A stretch of 64,000 bases of DNA from JAXGPP01 sp964436865 (GTDB taxonomy: Bacteria > Planctomycetota > Planctomycetia > Pirellulales > Thermoguttaceae). The position numbers and the translations under genes are program-made. Of the stretch, positions 44,116 through 51,160 are shown in pieces (within the stretch, counting starts at the first letter, position 1; each line of letters starts with the position of its first letter). The notes beneath the pieces were generated by a model. It did no database searches. It was given only the letters and a program-made list of their open reading frames with translations, and was not told the origin of the DNA. The stretch lies in contig CAYTFK010000004.1 in assembly GCA_964436865.1 (NCBI GenBank), positions 1 to 64,000 of the forward strand, written 5' to 3'.

Positions 44116-45999
44116 TCATACAGCCATCTGCCGGGTGCGTTGCCCCAGCCACTCCGATAGGACCAAGAGCGACCACAGTCGCCCGGAATGGTCTCGCCCG
44201 TTCATGTGTTCGTCGATGACCTGCGCAATCACACCCGGCTCGAACCATTCGCAAAGCGGGCTGTCCGAAGTCCGCAGCCGTTCTTCAAGTTCGCCCCGAT
44301 TCCTTCCTCGAAACCAGTCGGCCAGCGGTATCGAGAAACCTCGTTTCGCGCGGTGCAAGAATTCTCGGGTGAAGAACCGCTCGGCATTCTTCTTGAATAG
44401 GTATTTGCCGATCATCGGCGGCGTCTGACCATCTACCGCGCGGCCGGCGCTCCTCAACTTGAGCTCCACGGGAAGTTGTGACACCGTCTCCATCAGCACG
44501 TGGTCGAGCAGCGGCACGCGGACTTCCAACCCGTGAATCATGCTGGCAACATCGACCTTGGCGAGAATATCGTGCGGGAGGTAGCTGTGCAGGTCGAAGT
44601 GCTGGTAGCGGCTGCAAAGGTCGCTCGTGGGCGCTTCGCGAAGCCGCCCGTCGAACCAGCCGCGTGTCTGGTCAAGGAGCGATCGGTATTCCGGTCGCCA
44701 CAGCCGCCGTCGGAGTTCAGTCCCGAAGTATTGTGAGGCGGCCAACTCGTACCACGTGTCATCAGGTGAAGGAATCGCCGGCCGCAATCCGACTTGCCGC
44801 AGCAGACCGCCGGCAAAATGTCGCGTCCGACGGTAGAATCCGGTCGGACGACGATGCTCCCAGAGCAGCGTCTGATAAGAAGTGTAGCCGGCAAAATTCT
44901 CATCGCCCCCGTCGCCGGAAAGCACCATCTTGACATGCTCAGCGGCCAGCCGCGACACATAGTAGGTCGGCACGGCCGAACTGTCGGCAAATGGCTCGCC
45001 GTAGTGCCGTGCCAGGATCGGAAGGACCCCCAGTGCATCCGGTCGTACAATCTCCTCATGATGCACCGTGTTCAAACGCCGGGCTGCTTCACGGGCGTAG
45101 GGGCTTTCATCGAACTCGGGCACATCGAACGCGATGGAGAAAGTGTGGATCGGCAGATCGCATGCCTGGCTCATGTAGGCGACGACGGTGCTCGAATCGA
45201 CCCCGCCGGACAAAAACGCCCCGAACGGCACATCGGACACCAGATGCGACCGAACCGCTTCGTCAAGCACTTCGTGCAGGCGCTCGATCCACTGCCCTTC
45301 CGATAATGTTCGATTGCTATCGGTGCTGAGGCGCCAGTACCGCTGCGCTCCGAACGTGTTCCCCGCGGCGTCCACGGCCAGAGTGTGACCGGGTGGAAGC
45401 TTCCGTACCTCACGGTAGATGCTGTATGGAGCAGGGATGTATTGGAAGTGCAGATAGAGGTCCAGCGCCTGCAGGTCAATATGTGGCTCGAAATCGCCGA
45501 TTGCGTCGAACGCCCCCAGTTCCGAGGCGAAAGCAAGCATTTGCGGCAGGCGCGCATAGTAAAGCGGCTTGATTCCCACACGGTCGCGTGCCAGAAGAAG
45601 ACGCTGCTGCCGCTGGTCCCAGATCCCGAAGGCGAACATGCCGCGGAACTGCTCCACGCAACGGTCGCCCCACTCCTCATAGGCATGGACGACTACCTCG
45701 GTGTCGCAGTCCGTGCGAAACCGGTGCCCGAGGCCTTCCAGCCGCGATCGCAACTCGCGGAAATTGTAGATCTCCCCGTTGAAGGTCACGGCCACCGAGC
45801 CGTCCTCATTGTCCAGCGGTTGGACCCCGCCCTCCACATCGATGATTGCGAGTCGTCGATGCGCCAGTCCGGCCGCGCCGAAGCTCGCCACTCCCTCGCC
45901 ATCGGGGCCGCGGTGTCGCAGCCTCTCCGCCATCTCACGAAGAAGCTCCGCCGCCACTGGCTTGCCGTCAAGACGGACGATTCCCGCTATTCCGCACAT
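44116..45999 (-). CDS. asnB: Asparagine synthase-like amidotransferase 3
   Basis: A 627-residue AsnB-family protein. The start is set at MCGIAGIV because class II glutaminases need Cys2 free at the N-terminus; the frame is open 18 codons upstream. Glutaminase half: RRLAIIDVEGGVQPL, FNGEIYNFRELR, CDTEVVVHAYEEWG. Synthetase half: SGGVDSSTVVAY near residue 261, SGDGGDENFAGYTSY and RVPLLDHVLME. It is closely similar to amidotransferase 2 and to the amidotransferases of exosortase/EPS loci. It likely amidates a uronic acid or similar acidic sugar. The first 13 bases overlap the GT4 gene upstream, so translation is coupled. Confidence 0.9.
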   Translation of the reverse strand: MCGIAGIVRLDGKPVAAELLREMAERLRHRGPDGEGVASFGAAGLAHRRLAIIDVEGGVQPLDNEDGSVAVTFNGEIYNFRELRSRLEGLGHRFRTDCDTEVVVHAYEEWGDRCVEQFRGMFAFGIWDQRQQRLLLARDRVGIKPLYYARLPQMLAFASELGAFDAIGDFEPHIDLQALDLYLHFQYIPAPYSIYREVRKLPPGHTLAVDAAGNTFGAQRYWRLSTDSNRTLSEGQWIERLHEVLDEAVRSHLVSDVPFGAFLSGGVDSSTVVAYMSQACDLPIHTFSIAFDVPEFDESPYAREAARRLNTVHHEEIVRPDALGVLPILARHYGEPFADSSAVPTYYVSRLAAEHVKMVLSGDGGDENFAGYTSYQTLLWEHRRPTGFYRRTRHFAGGLLRQVGLRPAIPSPDDTWYELAASQYFGTELRRRLWRPEYRSLLDQTRGWFDGRLREAPTSDLCSRYQHFDLHSYLPHDILAKVDVASMIHGLEVRVPLLDHVLMETVSQLPVELKLRSAGRAVDGQTPPMIGKYLFKKNAERFFTREFLHRAKRGFSIPLADWFRGRNRGELEERLRTSDSPLCEWFEPGVIAQVIDEHMNGRDHSGRLWSLLVLSEWLGQRTRQMAV

Positions 46000-47228
46000 C
46001 GCCGGTCTTTCCGCCACTCGGGAGCCGCCATGAGATCCGCTGTCGCTTGGCACATACGGTCGTAGCTGAAATGTCTGACCACCCGCTGCCGATTGGCCCG
46101 TCCCGCCGCAATTCGTTCGTCGCGATGCCGCGCGAGATCGATGATCAATTCCGCCAGCGCGTCGGCATCGCCCTGCGGAACCAGGAAATGCTCATTGTCC
46201 GGTCCAACCGCTTCGCGGATGCCCGGATCGTCGGTGGCTGCGACGGCAAGTCCCGCGGCCATGCATTCCAATACTCCGTTGGGGCAGCCCTCCGCAGGGC
46301 TGGCGAACACGGCGAGATCGGCCGCCCGCAGCAAACCGTTCACGTCGCTCACATGGCCGAGAAACCGCACGCTGCGCCCGAGTTCGAGGTCAAACGCCAG
46401 CGACTTGGCGGCATCCGCTGCGTCATCCAGTCGACCGGCAAGCAGCAACACGGGGGCAGGCCCAGTGCGATTGAGCCCGACGACTACCTTGTGCCACGCC
46501 CGCAGCACTGTCGCATGATCCTTCGCGGTCGAGATTCGCGCAAGCTTGCAGGCGACGAAGGACTCCGCGGGAATCCCCAACTCCTCTCTCCAGTCGATCG
46601 ACGCTGCGGCTGTGCCAAGCAACTCAAGATCGATGCCGTTGTTTACCACGCGGATTCGCCGCGGATCGACTCCAAGCTGGTCGACCAGCGACGCCGCAGT
46701 GTGGGCCGCGTTGGTAATCAGGCACGAAGCTCGTCGGGCTGCGAGGGTCTGCCAGCGGAACGAAATGTAGGGATCCAGGATGCCGCGCTGGTTCCAGATG
46801 CAACGCGACGCGCCGGTCCACTGCCACACCAGTCCGCAGGCCACGTTCGGAATCACGGTATAGGGCATGAGGACATCGGGCCTGGCACGCCTCAGCCGGC
46901 AAGCAAAACCTGCGAGATCCCGAATCCTCCGCACGTTGCCGGCAGGCCATTCAAACGGAACTACTTTCCACTTGATGCCAAGATCTTCGCAAACCCTCGC
47001 TACGGCTCCTCCGGATTGGAGGCCCCACATCTCTACGTCGGCGCCGCACCGCTCCTGCAGGTAGCGGGCCAGATGCAGCGATTGTCGCTCGGCGCCCCCC
47101 ATCTCCAGGCAGACGTGCAGCATGATGACGCGCTTCCCGCGAAGCGCTTCGCTTGCGCCCGGCAACGCGCTCGCTGCCCCTGCCGTCCGGCAGGTCGCAG
47201 GAACTGAATGTGCAGAGGACGCCGGCAT
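45987..47228 (-). CDS. GT4 glycosyltransferase
   Basis: A 413-residue family 4 glycosyltransferase. The chosen ATG overlaps the stop codon of the methyltransferase gene (TGATG); the frame remains open 19 codons upstream inside that gene. After about 30 non-conserved residues, VIMLHVCLEMGGAERQSLHLA is the classical N-terminal loop (MGGAE). NNGIDLELLG near residue 200 and SPAEGCPNGVLECMAAG near 325 (E-x7-E) complete the family pattern. Retaining transfer of an unknown sugar on the cytoplasmic side. Confidence 0.9.
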   Translation of the reverse strand: MPASSAHSVPATCRTAGAASALPGASEALRGKRVIMLHVCLEMGGAERQSLHLARYLQERCGADVEMWGLQSGGAVARVCEDLGIKWKVVPFEWPAGNVRRIRDLAGFACRLRRARPDVLMPYTVIPNVACGLVWQWTGASRCIWNQRGILDPYISFRWQTLAARRASCLITNAAHTAASLVDQLGVDPRRIRVVNNGIDLELLGTAAASIDWREELGIPAESFVACKLARISTAKDHATVLRAWHKVVVGLNRTGPAPVLLLAGRLDDAADAAKSLAFDLELGRSVRFLGHVSDVNGLLRAADLAVFASPAEGCPNGVLECMAAGLAVAATDDPGIREAVGPDNEHFLVPQGDADALAELIIDLARHRDERIAAGRANRQRVVRHFSYDRMCQATADLMAAPEWRKDRRCAE

Positions 47229-48109
47229 CAGGCTGCCTCGAATTGTCCTGCCTGCCGGAGGCGCTGGAAGAGAAACTCGTTGCACCCGAGTCCGTCTGTC
47301 AAGCGGGCTCGCACCAGTTCGAACCCGCGTTCTTCAAGGAATCGTTGCACTTCATCCGGCCTGGCGACTTCAAACGGCAGCCCACCGACCCAGTCTACGA
47401 TGTCGTGCCATCGGCTCATCCCCCGGTTCTCGTAGTACGATCTCCAGTAGCGCACGTAGCGGACCCACTCGTGGTAGTAGCTCCGCGGGCGGATCAGCAG
47501 CGAAGGTCGCCACGCAAACGGAATCTCGCTGGGCGCCATGATCGCCGCGGCGTAAGCCGGTCTGAGGAATCGCGGCAGACGACTATAAGTCTGCTTTACC
47601 CTCAGCCATTGCCGGCTTGTCTCGCCCTGGTCGTTGTATAAGGCGATAAGCAATCGTCCGCCCGGGGGCACCACCGCCGCGGTCGCCTCCACGGCCTGCC
47701 ACATCGCGCCGGTGTGGTGGAGCACTCCCCATGCGCAGACGATGTCGCACTGCGGCAGCGAGTGCATGAAATGCGCATCGAGCACCGATCCGGTCGTGAC
47801 CGTCCATTGCCGGTCGCCAGGAAAGTACTCTTCCCTCAGCAGTTCCGTGCAGCGCGCGCATAACGGATCATAGTCAAATGCGTATACGGTCGCGCCCAGC
47901 CCGCGCGCCGCCAGCGACGACAGCCCGCTGCCGCAACCCACATCCAGGAAGGTCAGTCCGTGCAGGTTCTCGACCGCCAGCGATGTCCGCAGTGAGTCCT
48001 CCGCAGCTTCAATCTGCTGCGGCGAAAGCTTGCCAAGAAAGCTGCTCCAGTTTCGGCCGAATGCGAACCGCCTGGAAGCTGGTTCTACTGCTTCACGCTG
48101 TCTGAGCAC
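47228..48109 (-). CDS. SAM-dependent class I methyltransferase
   Basis: A 293-residue protein with a GTG start. The SAM-binding motif I is TFLDVGCGSGLSSLAARGLG near residue 53, motif II AFDYDP near 78, and the motif IV region CDIVCAWGVLHHTGAMW near 123 is typical of Methyltransf_11/25-type enzymes. FAFGRNWSSFLGKL near the N-terminus is conserved in one subgroup found with capsule genes. A basic C-terminal half may recognise the acceptor. It could methylate a sugar of the glycan or its end. Next to another methyltransferase gene and the Wzt gene, see the findings. Confidence 0.88.
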   Translation of the reverse strand: MLRQREAVEPASRRFAFGRNWSSFLGKLSPQQIEAAEDSLRTSLAVENLHGLTFLDVGCGSGLSSLAARGLGATVYAFDYDPLCARCTELLREEYFPGDRQWTVTTGSVLDAHFMHSLPQCDIVCAWGVLHHTGAMWQAVEATAAVVPPGGRLLIALYNDQGETSRQWLRVKQTYSRLPRFLRPAYAAAIMAPSEIPFAWRPSLLIRPRSYYHEWVRYVRYWRSYYENRGMSRWHDIVDWVGGLPFEVARPDEVQRFLEERGFELVRARLTDGLGCNEFLFQRLRQAGQFEAA

Positions 48110-48112
48110 GGA

Positions 48113-48958
48113 CTATCCTGCTCGCCGCTCGGCAATTGCCGCGAGGTGAATCGGCATGTTGGTGTTGACCATTGCCGCCACAGCCGGGTTATCCGGCCGG
48201 CTACCATTGTTCCCTCCGAGCCACGCGCGGGTGCGGCCCCGCACCCAGCGGGCCACATCACGCAACGACATCGTGTACAGCGACTGCCGAGCAGGAACTG
48301 AGGCCGAGAAGTTCAGGCCGGCGCAGAACCGTACTTCGAATCCGGCTTGTTGTAGAACGTCGGCCAGTTCTGCCGCCGACCAACTCCGCAGATGCTGCAT
48401 GCGGTGATAGATACTCCCGCAGTTCGGGCACAAGGTGAGATTATCTTCAAGACGCTCCTCATTCGGCGTCGTCACCAGGAGCTTGCCCGACGGCTTGAGC
48501 ACTCGCCGCGCCTCAGCGAGCGTCTGCGCGCATTCCACATCCGTCAAATGTTCGATCGTCTCCAGGCAGCATATCAGGTCGAACGTGCCGTTCGGCCAGG
48601 GGATTGAAGGACCATCAAGCAGCCTCGCTCCGAGCCACCCCTCCCGCCCCGCCAAACGTTTCTCAAGCCGCGCGATTGAACGTTCCGAGACGTCGGCCGC
48701 ATGCGCCCGGGCACCGCGCGTGAGCAATCGATCCACCAGGAAGCCCGGCCCTGAACCGAGGTCGAGCACCATGGCGCCTGTCAAAGGCGCATAACAGGAC
48801 ACGAATTCCAGGACCGCCTCGCCCACCTGCCGTGCGAAGTACCGATCCTCCAGGTCAGGCCGCTGGCTCCAATACTCCCAGAACAGGCGGACGTTGTCCG
48901 GTGTCCACTCCATCCGCTGAGGGGTCACCGTTGCGATGTCCATGCTACGCTCATCCAT
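48113..48958 (-). CDS. SAM-dependent class I methyltransferase
   Basis: A 281-residue protein. Motif I is MVLDLGSGPGFLVDRLL near residue 62, acidic loop ADVSERSIARLEKRL near 88 and FDLICCLETIEHL near 125, as in Methyltransf_11 enzymes; ARRVLKPSGKLLVTTPNEE follows. A CPNCGSIYHRMQHLR segment (near 178) with two cysteines could bind a metal and is often found in methyltransferases that act on lipid-linked or nucleotide sugars. It overlaps the wzt gene by eight bases. Sugar methylation or capping of the exported chain is inferred from position only. Confidence 0.88.
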   Translation of the reverse strand: MDERSMDIATVTPQRMEWTPDNVRLFWEYWSQRPDLEDRYFARQVGEAVLEFVSCYAPLTGAMVLDLGSGPGFLVDRLLTRGARAHAADVSERSIARLEKRLAGREGWLGARLLDGPSIPWPNGTFDLICCLETIEHLTDVECAQTLAEARRVLKPSGKLLVTTPNEERLEDNLTLCPNCGSIYHRMQHLRSWSAAELADVLQQAGFEVRFCAGLNFSASVPARQSLYTMSLRDVARWVRGRTRAWLGGNNGSRPDNPAVAAMVNTNMPIHLAAIAERRAG

Positions 48959-50237
48959 CGATCTTCGACTCCGCCATATCCGTCATCTTGTGCGACCACT
49001 GCGCCTGCATCTGAAGCACGCCCACCCGTGAACCGACCGCATTGGCCAACGAGGCCACTTCGGCCACATCGAATTTCAGCACGTGCGGGCGATGATCCAC
49101 CGATTCGGCGTACGTCGAATAGAGCGATACTGTGATGCTGTACCGCTGCGGCATAAAGATCGGGCCCGGAAACTGTGCGCGGTACCGGTGGAGCCCCGGT
49201 TCGACCGGCCCCGGCAGATCGCAGTCGGCCGGCGACGACGCGAAGACGGCCCGCTCCTGCCAGTCATGCAATGCGAATGCCAGCCGGAAATCGGGCCGCG
49301 CCTGTGGTATGTCGCATTCGATCTCCAGGCAGGGCGTGCAGGCGGTGGTGACGAAGTTCAGGCTGTGGCCTGCGTCGTCGCAGAGCCTTACGCGAGTAAT
49401 CCGCGGCGCCGCTCCCGCCTGCACCGGGTTGTGCCAGTCCAGCTCGGTTTCGGCGGCCAGCCCCAGGTACATCCGGGTAATCTCCGCAGTCGGGCCCATC
49501 GCCGTCATCCGCCCGCCGGTCAGCAACACCGATGTGCCGCAAAGCCGTTCGATCATCCCCATGTTGTGGCTTACAAAGAGCACTGTCCGGCCCTGCCTTG
49601 CCACGTCGTCCATCTTTCCCAGGCACTTCCGCTGGAAGGCCGCGTCTCCCACGGCCAGCACCTCGTCGATCACCAGGATTTCTGGCTCGAGATGGGCGGC
49701 CACGGCGAACGCCAGCCGCACGTACATCCCGCTGGAATACCGTTTCACCGGCGTATCTATGAACTCCTCAATTTCTGCGAAGTCGATGATCTCGTCGAAC
49801 TTGCGACGGACTTCCGCCTTGGTCATGCCGAGAATGGCGCCGTTGAGGAAGACGTTTTCTCGGCCGGTCAACTCCGGATGGAAGCCCGTTCCCACCTCGA
49901 GCAGACTGGCCACTCGGCCGTCCAGAACCGCTCGCCCCTCGGTTGGCCAGGTAATTCGGCTGAGTATTTTGAGGAGCGTCGACTTGCCAGCGCCGTTGCG
50001 GCCGATGATTCCGACCGCCTCGCCTGCTGGCACCTCGAAGCTTACATCCCTGATGGCCCATACGTGACCGTCTGCCGCCTTGGCCGCCCTTCCATTGTTG
50101 CCGTGTGTGTCCAGGCCCTTGCTGCGGCCCCGCAATCGATCCGCACACCGGTTGACCAGTTCTCGGATCGAACCGGCGTGGGTCAATCCCAGCCGGTAAC
50201 GCTTGCCAAGGGATTCGATCTGGATCGCGGCGGACAT
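48951..50237 (-). CDS. wzt: ABC transporter ATP-binding protein Wzt type
   Basis: A 428-residue ATPase. Residues 1-255 are the ABC domain: Walker A GIIGRNGAGKSTLLK, signature region YSSGMYVRLAFAVAAH and Walker B ILVIDEVLAVGD, with HN in FVSHNMGMI as switch. Residues about 260-428 form a beta-sandwich like the Wzt C-terminal carbohydrate-binding domain, which in O8/O9a-type systems recognises the capped non-reducing end of the glycan before export. Partner of the Wzm permease encoded 20 bases upstream. Start at MSAAIQIESLGKRY; the frame is open for another 108 codons but overlaps the permease gene. Exports lipid-linked polysaccharide across the inner membrane. Confidence 0.93.
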   Translation of the reverse strand: MSAAIQIESLGKRYRLGLTHAGSIRELVNRCADRLRGRSKGLDTHGNNGRAAKAADGHVWAIRDVSFEVPAGEAVGIIGRNGAGKSTLLKILSRITWPTEGRAVLDGRVASLLEVGTGFHPELTGRENVFLNGAILGMTKAEVRRKFDEIIDFAEIEEFIDTPVKRYSSGMYVRLAFAVAAHLEPEILVIDEVLAVGDAAFQRKCLGKMDDVARQGRTVLFVSHNMGMIERLCGTSVLLTGGRMTAMGPTAEITRMYLGLAAETELDWHNPVQAGAAPRITRVRLCDDAGHSLNFVTTACTPCLEIECDIPQARPDFRLAFALHDWQERAVFASSPADCDLPGPVEPGLHRYRAQFPGPIFMPQRYSITVSLYSTYAESVDHRPHVLKFDVAEVASLANAVGSRVGVLQMQAQWSHKMTDMAESKIDG

Positions 50238-50257
50238 GCAGGGTGACGTTGAAACGC

Positions 50258-51160
50258 TCAGATGATGTCGGCGAATTTCACTTCGGTGCGGCGGAAGTAG
50301 TACAGTCCGCCAGCCAGCAGCGCGAGCATCATGCCGAGCGAGACAGCCATCATGGTCCAGTCGGGAGCCACGCGGCCGAGAACAGCCCAGCGGAACCCTT
50401 CGACCACGCCCACCATCGGGTTCAACCCGTACAGGCTCCGCCAGCCCTCGGGGATCATGTTGCTCGAATAGACGATTGGAGTCATCCACATCCAAGCCTG
50501 GACGAGAAACGGCACCGTGTGACCGACATCGCGGTATTTCACGTTGAGGGCCGTCAGCCACAATCCGATCGAGATCGCGCAGATTGCCGCCGCCAGCACA
50601 AACAGCGGAACGGTCGTTATGCTCCAGCCGGGCGCGACGCCGTAGCCTGCCATGAGCGTCAGCAGCACGAGGAACTGGATTCCGAAGTCGACCAGTCCGG
50701 TGACGGCCGGCGCCAGCGGCAACAACAGCCGTGGAAAGTAGACCTTCGTAAGCAGCGCGCTACTCGTGACGACGCTCGCGGTCGAAGCAGTGAGTGCGCC
50801 GGCAAAGTACATCCACGGCAGAAGCGCGCAAAATGCGAAGATCAGGTACGGCGAACCGTCTGAAGGCAGGCCGGCCACGCGACCGAAGATCAGGGTGAAG
50901 ATGGCCGCTGAGATGGCCGGCCTCAGCACCGCCCAGCCATAGCCAATGACGCTCTGCCGATAATTGGCGGAAATGTCGCGCCAAACCAGTAGCGCGAGCA
51001 GATCCCGGTACCGCCACAACTCGCCCAGATCGAGCGAAACGCCTCGTCCCGGCGGCTCAATGACTGTCCGCCGTCCGCGCGCCGCCCCGTTGTACGCAGC
51101 ACAATTGGCCTGCTCCTCCGCCTCCGTGCGATCCATCTCCCGTGTGGCGTTGGTCAACAT
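50258..51160 (-). CDS. wzm: ABC transporter permease Wzm type
   Basis: A 300-residue permease of the ABC-2 polysaccharide exporter family (usual length 260-300). After a hydrophilic cytoplasmic N-terminus, LLVWRDISANYRQSVIGYGWAV is the conserved amphipathic entry segment. Six membrane helices follow, with LNVKYRDVGHTVPFLVQ between helices 4 and 5 and TPIVYSSNMIP on the outer side, as in Wzm/TagG/RfbD. It forms the channel with Wzt. The start MLTNATREMD overlaps the stop of the upstream fused transferase gene by seven bases. Confidence 0.93.
   Translation of the reverse strand: MLTNATREMDRTEAEEQANCAAYNGAARGRRTVIEPPGRGVSLDLGELWRYRDLLALLVWRDISANYRQSVIGYGWAVLRPAISAAIFTLIFGRVAGLPSDGSPYLIFAFCALLPWMYFAGALTASTASVVTSSALLTKVYFPRLLLPLAPAVTGLVDFGIQFLVLLTLMAGYGVAPGWSITTVPLFVLAAAICAISIGLWLTALNVKYRDVGHTVPFLVQAWMWMTPIVYSSNMIPEGWRSLYGLNPMVGVVEGFRWAVLGRVAPDWTMMAVSLGMMLALLAGGLYYFRRTEVKFADII

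Noticed and set aside
25926..45999. Exosortase/PEP-CTERM system
   Set aside because: The amidotransferases resemble those of exosortase loci, but no exosortase gene or PEP-CTERM substrate is visible in this window.
46093..47207. Plus-strand frames opposite the GT4 gene
   Set aside because: Antisense to a GT4 with all motifs; no independent evidence.
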